A stretch of 35,012 nt of DNA from an uncultured Collinsella sp. (GCA_900550735.1 URTD01000003.1:1-35012); one strand, 5' to 3'; numbered from the stretch's first letter, positions 15,078-23,112 are shown. Notes: generated from the sequence alone by a model not told the origin. Numbers and translations: made by a program.

Positions 15078-15351
15078 TTTTTGATTTGGGAGGTTGAGGA
15101 TGGGGGATCGCGTGCCGAAAGCATGGTCCCCGGATAAAAAAGCTCGCCGGCCAGGCCGAAGACATGGCCCACATCAAGGCAGACCTTTGCCCCTGCTCGC
15201 CCGAGCAAAAAGTCATGCCCCTCGATGCGCTCTGCCAGTCCGGCACCGAGACCCCGCAATGGCGGTGGGATGTGCTGGTCGGAGAGGGCGACCCGCTCTA
15301 CTGCAAGTCCCGAGAGATCTAAGTATCCGCTGCAAGGTATAAGAACGAATT
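15078..15351. other. Left end of island, no confident gene
   Basis: No gene with a good ribosome binding site is seen. An open frame from ATG 15164 to a stop at 15322 (plus strand, 52 codons, MAHIKADLCPCSPEQK...) is protein-like in composition, with TPQWRWDVLVGEGDPLYC near its end, but has no Shine-Dalgarno. It may be a gene remnant. Confidence 0.35.
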
Positions 15352-15377
15352 GGAGCCCTGGTACATACCGGGGCTCC
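15352..15377 (-). terminator. Hairpin downstream of the 114-aa gene
   Basis: GGAGCCC (15352-15358) and GGGCTCC (15371-15377) pair around a 12-nt loop. On the minus strand it is followed by AATTCGTTCTT, a weak U-rich tail. Confidence 0.45.
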
Positions 15378-15409
15378 TCGTGGTAGTGGCTGTCTAATGA
15401 ATCTGGTGG

Positions 15410-15754
15410 CTAGGCCTCTTCGCCGCCACTGGATTCAGTTACCGTTTCCTCCTCACTATGTTGCGTCTCTCTCGTAGCCTCATCAACTTCTGTTGACGAA
15501 TGTGCCTCTTCGTATACTTCGATGTTCGCCTTGAGAATGGTTGCACTCTGTTCAGCAAGAGCGATCTTCCTCTGGTGCTTGTCGTAGGCATACAGTCCGA
15601 TTCCACCTGCGACTAGCGTGGCTACAGAACCGATTACTCCACCCTGGATTCTTCCAACGGAAATCCCGCCCGCTCTGATATTGCTGATCAGCGCCTGAGG
15701 CCCACCGAGCTCTTTCGCCAGATGCGACAATTGCGCATAGTCCCAAGTCGTCAT
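15410..15754 (-). CDS. Small membrane protein of unknown function
   Basis: A 114-aa protein, family not recognised. A short N-terminal amphipathic part (MTTWDYAQLSHLAKELGG) precedes a glycine-rich stretch and one clear membrane segment (GGVIGSVATLVAGGIGLYAY, about residues 37-56). A charged region then ends in an acidic Glu/Thr/Ser tail. ATG 15754 is chosen over an in-frame start 24 nt upstream because GAGGAAAAGG precedes it. It is divergent from the regulator at 15897, an arrangement seen when the regulator controls its neighbour, and it lies at the left edge of the island. A role in the island or in defence is possible but only by location. Confidence 0.65.
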   Translation of the reverse strand: MTTWDYAQLSHLAKELGGPQALISNIRAGGISVGRIQGGVIGSVATLVAGGIGLYAYDKHQRKIALAEQSATILKANIEVYEEAHSSTEVDEATRETQHSEEETVTESSGGEEA

Positions 15755-15836
15755 TGCCTTTTCCTCACTTTCTTTCACTTCAGCACCGCTTCCACTGGGG
15801 TGCTCACTTTCGACAGTGCTATCATGCCATCGGTAA

Positions 15837-15868
15837 ATAAGACGGTATATGTCCTATAATTGTCTTAT
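15837..15868 (+). promoter_or_regulatory. Promoter with inverted repeat before the HTH regulator
   Basis: ATAAGAC (15837-15843) and GTCTTAT (15862-15868) form a perfect inverted repeat with an 18-nt spacer that contains a consensus -10 box, TATAAT (15855-15860). A third half site, TTAAGACA, is at 15889-15896. The layout fits autoregulation by the downstream regulator. Confidence 0.6.
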
Positions 15869-15896
15869 CTGTTGTTAATGAGGAATGATTAAGACA

Positions 15897-16796
15897 ATGT
15901 ACGTCCGCAAAGATCGCCCTAAGGACATTTTTCCAAAGAGACTCAGCGGTTTGATGGAAAGCTATGAAATAGAAAAGGGGCGCAGAGGCATTAGCAATAT
16001 CGGCCTTGCGCGTCTGCTCTATCAAAAGCGTAACGGTGCCGATGATGCCTCGCTAGCCGATGACCGCTATGCAGTGGAAAGGGAGAACGGCCGCAAGGCG
16101 ATTGCGAGAAAGATCAGCCGATTTCGAAAAGGAGATCAGTTTCCTCAATGGGATGACCTCGTAGATCTGGCTGACATATTCGGAAAGCCAGTAGGTTTTC
16201 TCATCGGGGAGACCGATTGTGATACGTACGAGCTCCAAGATATTGCTGACTTCCTTGGTCTCAGCGGCGAGGCTGTTCTGTCCATCGAGCGTATGACGAG
16301 AAAAGTTAGTGCGGAGTGGCTTCCGGAACAGTCTGGCGGCAACGGCGGAGACCATGAGGAATGGGAAAAATACCTCGTGAATGATATGGTCGCGAAGGCG
16401 AATGCCGAGCCAGAAGCTTGCAGGGCAGTGCTCAATCGAATGCTGACCGCAGCAGCGTTTAAAGACCTTGTGCTCTGCCTGTCTGAGGTCGGCGATGCCC
16501 AATACAATCTGCTTATGGAACGCATTGCAAGTGCGGAAATAGAACTGAGAGACGCAGACGTACTCAGTGACAACCACCCAGACTCCATCATGGGGCAAAT
16601 GGCGGCAAAATCCCGATTCAGGGATGCTGCAACACGCCTGCAGGAAGCGGAAAATGCGGTGAGGTCCAGCAGGTATGCAGCTTATGAATGCCATGTCCGC
16701 ATCGTTGATGAAATGTTCTCGGATATTACCCAGACTGACGCAAATACCGTAGCCAAAGAGCATGTCAAGCAGAGACAGTCAGGTAACCAGGCGTAG
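15897..16796 (+). CDS. HTH (XRE-like) transcriptional regulator
   Basis: A protein of about 299 aa with an N-terminal DNA-binding region reminiscent of XRE/Cro proteins: SNIGLARLLYQKRN followed by an insertion, then KAIARKISRFRKGDQFPQWDDLVDLADIFGKPVGFLIGE. That last stretch is the usual recognition and dimer part of a phage-repressor-type HTH. The C-terminal 170 residues are mainly helical, charged and unassigned. GAGGA at 15880-15884 fits ATG 15897 (12-nt spacing) better than the ATG at 15885, which it directly abuts. It is divergent from the 114-aa membrane protein. Its 3' end overlaps the end of a convergent pseudogene by 32 nt, a sign of rearrangement. The target is inferred to be its own promoter. 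Confidence 0.68.
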   Translation: MYVRKDRPKDIFPKRLSGLMESYEIEKGRRGISNIGLARLLYQKRNGADDASLADDRYAVERENGRKAIARKISRFRKGDQFPQWDDLVDLADIFGKPVGFLIGETDCDTYELQDIADFLGLSGEAVLSIERMTRKVSAEWLPEQSGGNGGDHEEWEKYLVNDMVAKANAEPEACRAVLNRMLTAAAFKDLVLCLSEVGDAQYNLLMERIASAEIELRDADVLSDNHPDSIMGQMAAKSRFRDAATRLQEAENAVRSSRYAAYECHVRIVDEMFSDITQTDANTVAKEHVKQRQSGNQA

Positions 16797-17431
16797 CCGT
16801 CGTATCGATACGGAAGTGGGTATAAACCGTCCTGCTGCTTGCATACGTGGTTCCGTTGCCGCCCGTCAGCTTGTAGCAGTTATAGAAGCACTGCGAGTCC
16901 GAAACCCCGCTCGAAGGCAGCGCCCAGGTGGCGTCGGCGTAGATCGTCACCAGCGACGAGCACCCCGAGAAGCAGTAGGTCAGGTCGGTGAGCGCAGACG
17001 GGTCGAAGCCTCGGAAGTCCAGCTCGGCGGGCGACGAGCGCGAAGCGAACGCGAACCGCACGACTTGACACCTGCGAGGTTGCCCAAACCGGAGACCACC
17101 TCCAGCGCCATGCATGAGTAGAAGAGGTGGGTCAGGTTCATGGTTGCGAACGTCGCCATGTCTGCCGCGAAGGCGATGCGCTCATCGGCCGCCTGGCCTT
17201 CACCTGCTGGATTTCGCCGCGCAGGGCGTCCGCCACCTCGGCGCTCTTGGCAGCCTCGGCCACTTGCCCCTCAAGCTCCTTGATGCGAGCCTCCTGCTTG
17301 GCGAGAAGCGCCTGGTAGCCCCTCTCCGAGTCCACTGCCTGCGGCTCTTCCGCCTGCGCGACCCCTTCTTGGCCGCCCGCCTGCGCTGCGACCTCTTCCT
17401 CGTCGTCGATGCTATGGTCGTCTCCGTCCAT
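16765..17431 (-). pseudogene. Chimeric remnant: phage coiled-coil protein plus BspA-like (DUF285) fragments
   Basis: Reading the minus strand, the 5' part (from ATG 17431, AAAGG upstream) encodes an acidic protein with the coiled coil LLAKQEARIKELEGQVAEAA, resembling phage scaffold-type proteins. The frame then stops at 17138. Other frames carry DERIAFAADMATFATMNLTH and LFYSCMALEVVSGLGNLAG, and finally LDFRGFDPSALTDLTYCFSG and CFYNCYKLTGGNGTTY down to 16765. The latter are repeats typical of BspA-like DUF285 surface proteins. No single frame links them, so this is decayed or recombined debris. The family assignments are from recognisable repeat patterns, not a search. Confidence 0.6.
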
Positions 17432-17630
17432 GTCGGCCTGCCTTTCGATTGACATAGGCCAGCACAAACGAACCGTCCCTTAACCATGCAAATAGGCTAA
17501 AGGTCGGTCACAAAGTGAGGTCATCCAGTCCGTTCGGCAGTTTGTGACCATTAGCAAGAATTAGAGGCAACGCAACGAGCGAACGCTCGATAATGGTCTA
17601 GAATATTGGACTTAACATTTGGGAGGCAAG
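17432..17630. promoter_or_regulatory. Control region of the ABC-3C operon
   Basis: An inverted repeat GGTCACAAA (17506-17514) / TTTGTGACC (17541-17549) and a smaller GAGCG-AA-CGCTC palindrome lie upstream of the first ABC-3C gene. TAGAAT near 17600 could be a -10 box. No convincing -35 is seen. Confidence 0.4.
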
Positions 17631-17828
17631 ATGGAGACTGTGAACCTTATCCTTGGAATTATCGCGTCTATCGCATCCATCGCCGCCGCCGTCATCTCGC
17701 TCCAAAACAAGCAAGAGATCAAGTCAATCAAAAAGAGTCTAAGCGACAACTCGCAGACCGCTACAGGTAAAGTTGCCACAAACGTCGTAGGCAGCAACAA
17801 CTCGGCGAACATCCATGCTTCGCGATAA
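17631..17828 (+). CDS. Small single-span membrane protein of ABC-3C operon
   Basis: A 65-aa protein beginning METVNLILGIIASIASIAAA, a single membrane span with no obvious signal-peptidase site, then a Lys-rich stretch and the segment TATGKVATNVVGSNNSANIH. ATG 17631 has GGGAGG at good spacing. The next gene starts inside it (14-nt overlap, +1 frame), and that protein begins with a second copy of the motif (AIGKVATNITGDSNS). The two could therefore be one membrane-anchored product joined by frameshifting, or two coupled proteins. The function is unknown; the position makes it the first gene of an ABC-3C operon. Confidence 0.6.
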   Translation: METVNLILGIIASIASIAAAVISLQNKQEIKSIKKSLSDNSQTATGKVATNVVGSNNSANIHASR

Positions 17829-18420
17829 GCCAACGCAGACAAGCCAGAGCGCAATTGGAAAGGTCGCCACGAACATAACCGGCGACTCCAATAGCTATGA
17901 CTCACATGACATAAACATCTACCAGCCCGTCTCGTCTGGCCCGCACCGGCCGCTTACAAAGACGCTCATGTATAAACTCCTGCAAATCATGATTTCGTCG
18001 ACTGAGCCAACGGGCGAAGATTTCCCCCTTACGCCTCCGCCTCCTATAGAGAAGAAGCTGATTTACAACCACGCACCGCGTTACCTAAACATCATCAACG
18101 AGTATTCTGAGAACTACGCTCGTCTCGACAGCGTGATCAAGGAATTCCCCGACAGCGAAGCCATCATCCAAAGGCTGAACAAGATGTTTGTCAATGTGGC
18201 AGACGTTCGCGATGACGGCAAGCTGTGCGTAGGAAACGGCGATGCACAGCTCAAGCTCATCGAGAACGAGATCTATAACATGATTGTGAATGACGCAGGC
18301 TTTCAGGCTGACGAGGTCCCCGAAGAAATCATCAACCAGTTCTGCGTTGCGTTGATTGCCGTTGCCGTGGCAAAATGCAGAGTCCTTCTGAGGCCAGGTG
18401 ATGACGATGCTGCTGCTTGA
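17815..18420 (+). CDS. ABC-3C system component, candidate effector/adaptor
   Basis: A 201-aa protein. The N-terminal 40 residues carry AIGKVATNITGDSNSYDSHD followed by INIYQP, a G-D-x-N...D-I-N-I pattern often seen in membrane-tethered conflict-system proteins. A proline-rich stretch (PLTPPPPIEKK) and an all-helical C-terminal domain (HAPRYLNIINEYSENYARLD, then IENEIYNMIV) follow. ATG 17815 has a weak ribosome binding site, so translation may depend on the overlapping upstream gene. It overlaps the next gene by 20 nt. In ABC-three-component systems the variable first protein is the likely effector or sensor; I assign this only from operon position. Confidence 0.6.
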   Translation: MLRDKPTQTSQSAIGKVATNITGDSNSYDSHDINIYQPVSSGPHRPLTKTLMYKLLQIMISSTEPTGEDFPLTPPPPIEKKLIYNHAPRYLNIINEYSENYARLDSVIKEFPDSEAIIQRLNKMFVNVADVRDDGKLCVGNGDAQLKLIENEIYNMIVNDAGFQADEVPEEIINQFCVALIAVAVAKCRVLLRPGDDDAAA

Positions 18421-18652
18421 TCGCAATAATGAGCCGACGAGCACGGTCTATTACATCGCTGCCGCCTTGGATGGCTACATCGACCAGAACCCAGGCTTGG
18501 ACGTCGGTCAACTCTATGAGGTAACGGCGAACACTCTGGTCAAGAAAGAAGTGAGCTACGACTTCTTTGTCATGGCTTTGGACTTTCTCTTCCTCCTCGG
18601 ACGCGTGTCAATAGACGAGAAGGGAGGGCTACATGTTCATCAAGTCGCTTAG
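18401..18652 (+). CDS. ABC-3C middle component (MC6-like)
   Basis: An 83-aa winged-helix-like protein: LLLDRNNEPTSTVYYIAAAL, a helix with DVGQLYEVTANTLVKK, then SYDFFVMALDFLFLLGRVSI and a short beta tail. Size, the pattern of N-P-S/T-x-V-Y-Y-I at the start and the ALDFLFLLG helix fit the MC6-type middle components of ABC-three-component systems. These are thought to bridge the ATPase and the variable partner. ATG 18401 is preferred (GAGG 7 nt upstream) over an adjacent GTG. It overlaps both neighbours by 20 nt, indicating tight translational coupling. Confidence 0.68.
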   Translation: MTMLLLDRNNEPTSTVYYIAAALDGYIDQNPGLDVGQLYEVTANTLVKKEVSYDFFVMALDFLFLLGRVSIDEKGGLHVHQVA

Positions 18653-20357
18653 AATTCGCAAGACAACAACTGACGAAATAGTTCGCGAGGTCTTATTCCA
18701 CAAGGGTGCCAACCTCATCGTCGATACCGAGGACTCCGAATCGCACAATCGCGTTGGAAAAACAACCTTCCTCAAGCTCATTGATATCGCAATGGGCGCC
18801 AAGGACAGGAAGCTCATTTACACAGACGCCGACACGGGCACGGTGACCGAGGAGCTACGCGATTTCATCGTCACAAACAAGATCGCCGTCGACATGACAC
18901 TGACATCGGATTTTCCCGATGGCGATGACGTGATTCTCACAATCGACCTCTTCCCGAATGGAAGGTACTACATAGACGGCGAAAAGATGGGGCAGAAAGC
19001 TTACCAGCAACGACTCAATGTCTTGCTTTTCGGGAACGAAGCGAATGTGCCCACGTTTCGCCAATTGATCAATTCATTTGTCCGCGTGTCCGTAGGCGGG
19101 GATGATAATTCCTTCCTCAAAACCGTTCCCAGCGGCAGCACATCCATCTACCGGAGTGTCTACAACGCTCTGTTCGGCATCTCAGATCCGGCGCTCGACA
19201 AAAAGCGTGACGACCTCAACAAGGACTTGAACAAGACGCGTGAGTCCATCAAACGCTATAAGAAAGTCCAGAACGTCGATACGGTCAGCGAGCAGCAGCA
19301 GATACTTGCAGGGCTCGAAGCCGAGCATGAAGAAGTCCAGTGCAAGCTCAACAGCATCATCGACGCCGATGTCTACAGGGCCAACCGCGATGAAATCGCG
19401 GCTACACGCACCCGATACGCATCTCTGACACTGCAACTCTCAGACATAGACTACAGGCTGCAACGAAATGAAGAGGCCCTGCAGACTGCTATGCAAGAGC
19501 GCGGTAGACAAGCCGACGTTAATTTGAGCAGACGGTTTTTCGAGGAAGTCTGTTCGATGATCCCGATGGTGAATGCAACTTTCGAAGAGATGGTCGCATT
19601 CAACAACCAGCTCTGCGACAACAAGATTGCCTATTTCGCGAGTGTGGCAGAAAAACTGAAGGCCGAGCGTGCATCTGTGCAACGTGAAATCAGCCAACTG
19701 TCATCGCAGAACAGCCAATTCATGTCATTGGTGGAGCAAGACCTCATCGATGAGTACGAGTCGCTTCAGGCACGCCTAGTTGAGCTTTCGAGCAGTATCG
19801 GCAAATGCCGAGAAGTAATAGATACGCTCAACAGCTTTGAGGTAGAACAGACCAGCATTGAGGGAAAAATCGCATCGCTTGGCTCGTCTGATGATGGCGA
19901 CGAGCCGCAATCCAACGATTTTGCTGCAATGATGCTTGCGTTTAACGCATTCTTCACTCCGCTTGCCAGGGAGTTCAACAACGAATCGCCGCTGCTCGTT
20001 TACTATGAAGAGTCGAACAAGTTCCCCGTTGCAATACGTGATACCGCTGGCTCCAGCACGGGCACACGCAAGTCACTCATCGCCGCATTTGATTTAGCGT
20101 ATCAGCAGTTTGCAGAATCAAAGGGCATCAAGACTCCGCGCTTCATAGTGCATGACGTCCTTGAAAACATCGAGGGTAAGGTGTTGCGTGACATAATCGC
20201 ACGCGCCAGCACAATCAACTGCCAGTACATAGTCGCAGTCCTTAAGGAGAAGCTCGATTCGTCGCTGATACCAGCCGAGGAGCAGGGTAAACTGCAAATC
20301 CTGCAGCTTTCGATTGACGATATGCTTTTCACGCGTGGCAAAGGTGTTGCGTCGTAG
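18633..20357 (+). CDS. ABC-3C ATPase, DUF2326 domain
   Basis: A 574-aa SMC/RecN-like ATPase of the DUF2326 (YydD-like) group. The Walker A region is HNRVGKTTFLKLID near residues 38-51. A long coiled coil spans about 185-430 (KKRDDLNKDLNKTRESIKRY; LKAERASVQREISQLSSQ). The ABC signature area is SSTGTRKSLIAAFDLAY, with the Walker B-like FIVHDVLENIE near 510 and a following AVLKEKLD strand. GGGAGG precedes ATG 18633. Such ATPases form the core of ABC-three-component conflict systems together with a middle component, here the gene just upstream. It is cytosolic and probably acts with the membrane-anchored partner encoded at 17631-18420. It ends 17 nt from a convergent gene. Confidence 0.75.
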   Translation: MFIKSLRIRKTTTDEIVREVLFHKGANLIVDTEDSESHNRVGKTTFLKLIDIAMGAKDRKLIYTDADTGTVTEELRDFIVTNKIAVDMTLTSDFPDGDDVILTIDLFPNGRYYIDGEKMGQKAYQQRLNVLLFGNEANVPTFRQLINSFVRVSVGGDDNSFLKTVPSGSTSIYRSVYNALFGISDPALDKKRDDLNKDLNKTRESIKRYKKVQNVDTVSEQQQILAGLEAEHEEVQCKLNSIIDADVYRANRDEIAATRTRYASLTLQLSDIDYRLQRNEEALQTAMQERGRQADVNLSRRFFEEVCSMIPMVNATFEEMVAFNNQLCDNKIAYFASVAEKLKAERASVQREISQLSSQNSQFMSLVEQDLIDEYESLQARLVELSSSIGKCREVIDTLNSFEVEQTSIEGKIASLGSSDDGDEPQSNDFAAMMLAFNAFFTPLAREFNNESPLLVYYEESNKFPVAIRDTAGSSTGTRKSLIAAFDLAYQQFAESKGIKTPRFIVHDVLENIEGKVLRDIIARASTINCQYIVAVLKEKLDSSLIPAEEQGKLQILQLSIDDMLFTRGKGVAS

Positions 20358-20374
20358 GAGTGACCTGTACTCTC

Positions 20375-20680
20375 CTACTCCCGTACCCCCACCGAGAACT
20401 CCCCGCCGAAGTTGTTCACCTCGAACCGCTCGTCAGCCACAAGTCCCTCCTTGCTCACACGGCACGCGAACGGAAACAACTCGGCCACGTCCTGCAGTTC
20501 CAGGAACGTCCGGTAACTCGACCGGTTTACCAGCATGTCGGCAAAGACCAAAAACCGCGTAAGCTCGTCATTCAGTTCGATGGGCTCTGCAATCACGTAG
20601 TGCCCCCGCCTCACGCGCCGGACAACGCCGAACTGATTGAGCGATGCCACAATCTTTTCGGAGCCCTTCAGGATGGTCAT
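20375..20680 (-). CDS. Hypothetical protein downstream of the restriction enzyme
   Basis: A 101-aa protein, family not recognised. SLNQFGVVRRVRRGHYVIAE looks like a winged-helix wing region, followed by ELNDELTRFLVFADMLVNRS, FPFACRVSKEGL and the end VNNFGGEFSVGVRE. The frame stays open and protein-like for 14 codons upstream of ATG 20680 with no alternative start and no clear ribosome binding site. It could therefore be the 3' piece of a longer gene or be translated by reinitiation after the restriction gene, which ends 39 nt upstream. It might be an R-M accessory or a truncated defence gene. Confidence 0.5.
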   Translation of the reverse strand: MTILKGSEKIVASLNQFGVVRRVRRGHYVIAEPIELNDELTRFLVFADMLVNRSSYRTFLELQDVAELFPFACRVSKEGLVADERFEVNNFGGEFSVGVRE

Positions 20681-20718
20681 GCGCTTGCGCGCCGCCTCAA
20701 CGCTCTTATTGTCCCGGC

Positions 20719-21936
20719 CTAGTCAAGTACCCGTTGCCTCTCCTCGACCATCTCGCAGAAGCCTCCCACATCCATGAGCCATTCTTGCTGTGAAGGCGTG
20801 TAGGTGGGGAAAAGCTGGGAGGGGATGACGAGCTGGAGCTTGCTGTCACGCATGGCGTTCGTGTAGTCCACGCTCACGGCGGGCTCCAGCGTGATAAGGT
20901 GCTTACGCTCGATGCGGTTCGCCTCCTCGAGCACCTGCCTCCAGCGCTCCTTGATGGTCGTCTTCGCACCGAGCATCGTAAGGCTCGAGGAGGGGAACCC
21001 CTCATCCCGGTAACACTCGATTGACGGAAAAATGAAGTCCGGCTTCGACTTTCCCTCGGTGTAGGGCTGTGCGGAGTATCGGATTCCCCTACCCTTGAAC
21101 AGGAACTCAAGCTGGTGCTCGAACGCTGTGCCCGCGCGGGACTTCCTGCGCTGGAAGGTCGACATGGTGGTCTTCAGAATGCCGTCGACGTCGAGCTGGC
21201 CGTTCAAATAGGGCGCAAGGTCTCTCTCAAGCAGATGGCGCTCAAACACCTTGAACAGCAATTCCTCGCGCTCGTAGCACGCGAGCAGGCTTCGATCGGG
21301 GTCATCCGCCCAGTCGAGACCTTCAAGGGTTGAGATGGAGTACTCCGTAAAGTCGATGCCCTTCGGAAACGTATGTCCAAACCTCTTGACCATATCGTCC
21401 AAGTAGATATCCGCGCTCAAGGGAGCGCGCGTCTCGATACCAATCATGCCGAGGATGCGCGAGGCCACCGCACCGATACGGTTGCGCTCGCCCTTTGATA
21501 CGGCATAGCCCGAGCGGTCGGGCTCCTCGAAGCCGAACAGCCACCTCAGCTGCGACTCGATGGTCGAGCCTTTTTTAGCGAAGATGATGAGCAGCCCGAG
21601 GTCATCGGAGTTGGCGACCACCATGAGGTCGCCAGCGGATGCCTGCCTGATGGCGGGGTTGTCCTTGTAGTAGAGACGGTACTCGGTTCTCGTGGGATGT
21701 TTGCGGCGCGCATCGTACCAAGTCACGGTCCCGTCGCACATCTCCGGCTCCGCCTCGTCGCACATGTAGGCGAACGTGGTGCGGATGTCGCGGATGTCGT
21801 CGTCACCGAACAGCGACCTCAGCGGCAGCGTGCCGTTGAACTCGTGCTGATTACTCCTACCTGCGTCGATATCGACGTCCGCGAGGGTCTTCGAGACCGC
21901 GCCGTCGAAGTAGCTGCTAAGCGCCCCGTAATCCAT
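20719..21936 (-). CDS. Type II restriction endonuclease, EcoRII-like
   Basis: A 405-aa enzyme predicted to cut DNA in the CCWGG/CCNGG class of sites. The C-terminal catalytic domain is recognisable: TAFEHQLEFLFKGRGI, KSKPDFIFPS with Pro-Asp at 299-300, then LGAKTTIKERWRQVLEEANR, where Lys325 and the following Arg match the EcoRII-C nuclease signature, and KHLITLEPAVS. The N-terminal half (about 1-170) fits an EcoRII-N-like effector-binding domain, and total length is close to EcoRII. The start at 21936 overlaps the methyltransferase end by 20 nt, with GGGAG upstream. This order, methylase first, allows protection before cutting. The exact sequence specificity is inferred. Confidence 0.8.
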   Translation of the reverse strand: MDYGALSSYFDGAVSKTLADVDIDAGRSNQHEFNGTLPLRSLFGDDDIRDIRTTFAYMCDEAEPEMCDGTVTWYDARRKHPTRTEYRLYYKDNPAIRQASAGDLMVVANSDDLGLLIIFAKKGSTIESQLRWLFGFEEPDRSGYAVSKGERNRIGAVASRILGMIGIETRAPLSADIYLDDMVKRFGHTFPKGIDFTEYSISTLEGLDWADDPDRSLLACYEREELLFKVFERHLLERDLAPYLNGQLDVDGILKTTMSTFQRRKSRAGTAFEHQLEFLFKGRGIRYSAQPYTEGKSKPDFIFPSIECYRDEGFPSSSLTMLGAKTTIKERWRQVLEEANRIERKHLITLEPAVSVDYTNAMRDSKLQLVIPSQLFPTYTPSQQEWLMDVGGFCEMVEERQRVLD

Positions 21937-23089
21937 CCTGACACGCTCCCATCATGAGCTTGGCCACCGACCGTATTACAGGGACCGTCACCGAATTGCC
22001 GAACTGGCGGTAGGCCTGTGTGTCGGAGACCGGGATTATGAACCGGTCGGGAAATCCCTGCAAGCGCGCGCACTCTCTAGGGGTCAGCTTACGGGGGTTC
22101 TCGCCCTCGCCGCGCGAGACCAAGATCTCACTACCGTCCTTATGATAGCGTGCGGAGAGCGTCCTCGTGGTGTCCGATGGAGTGATAAGACCGTAGCCGA
22201 ACCCGTTGCCGGCGGCCTCGTGCTTGGCCTTGTATGCTTTCAAATATGACCACAGCTTGTCGGAGAGCACGTACCTCGCGTCCGCATCCTCCTCCAGAAT
22301 CTCCGCGGCTTTCTGACCACTGTTCGGGCAGTCGAGGTCGTCCCAAGAGAACTCCACATCGTCGCGAAAGCCAACAATGTAGATGCGCTCGCGGTGCTGG
22401 CATGTCCAACCCTTGGAGTCCAGAACCTTGTAGTGAACGTGGTAACCGAGCTCGTCCTGGAGGACCTGCATGATGACGTCGAACGTTCTGCCCCTGTCGT
22501 GACTGATCAGATTCTTCACGTTCTCGAGCAGGAACGCCTTCGGGCGCTTCTCGTTCAGGATGCGTGCAACCTCGAAGAAGAGCGTGCCCTGCGTCTTGTC
22601 TTCGAAGCCCGTAGCGCGACCAAGGGAGCGCTTCTTGGACACACCCGCAAGCGAGAACGGCTGGCATGGAAAGCCAGCGAGCAGCACGTCGAAGTCGGGG
22701 ATGTCTGAAGCGGCGACCTCACGGATGTCCCCCGCCGGGGTTTCGCCGTAGTTCATGCGGTAGGTCTTCTGCGCAAACTTATCCCACTCGCAGGAGAAGA
22801 CGCACCTGCCGCCCAGCTCCTGGAACGGCATGCGGATCCCGCCGATGCCCGCGAACAGGTCGATGAAGGTGAAGGCAGGCTTCCCCTCCCCTGCGGGTGC
22901 AAAGGGGGCGCGATGGCCGAGGGTGGAGATGTACTTCGACTCGGCTGCGGTGGGCCTTGTTTCGCCTGCCTCCCAGCGGCGCACCGTTCGCTCGCCGTTG
23001 GGGCCCATGCCTAGGGCAGCGGCGAATTCCTTCTGAGTCAAGCCGAGCTCCTGTCTCTTGGCCTTTACCTCATCTGCTGATAATTGCAT
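21917..23089 (-). CDS. DNA (cytosine-5) methyltransferase with N-terminal HTH, SsoII/EcoRII-like
   Basis: A 390-aa C5-cytosine methylase. Residues 1-60 are a helix-turn-helix (LGLTQKEFAAALGMGPNGER, TVRRWEAGETRPT). Then come motif I FIDLFAGIGG (75-84), the catalytic GFPCQPFS with Cys142, ENVKNL, QHRERIYIVGF, and the final QFGNSVTVPV. The target-recognition part GNGFGYG and RTLSARYHKDGSEIL match the M.EcoRII/M.SsoII group. ATG 23089 (AAGGTG 7 nt upstream) is chosen over a longer frame from 23182, which would run through the operator. In M.SsoII-type enzymes the HTH represses its own promoter; the palindrome at 23113-23127 suggests the same here. It protects host sites from the nuclease encoded downstream. 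Confidence 0.88.
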   Translation of the reverse strand: MQLSADEVKAKRQELGLTQKEFAAALGMGPNGERTVRRWEAGETRPTAAESKYISTLGHRAPFAPAGEGKPAFTFIDLFAGIGGIRMPFQELGGRCVFSCEWDKFAQKTYRMNYGETPAGDIREVAASDIPDFDVLLAGFPCQPFSLAGVSKKRSLGRATGFEDKTQGTLFFEVARILNEKRPKAFLLENVKNLISHDRGRTFDVIMQVLQDELGYHVHYKVLDSKGWTCQHRERIYIVGFRDDVEFSWDDLDCPNSGQKAAEILEEDADARYVLSDKLWSYLKAYKAKHEAAGNGFGYGLITPSDTTRTLSARYHKDGSEILVSRGEGENPRKLTPRECARLQGFPDRFIIPVSDTQAYRQFGNSVTVPVIRSVAKLMMGACQDGLRGA

Positions 23090-23112
23090 GACGCACCTTC
23101 TGGATAGATAAC

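Noticed and set aside
17114..17452. A 112-codon plus-strand frame
   Set aside because: It is antisense to the coiled-coil remnant and shows only Leu/Arg-rich shadow composition.
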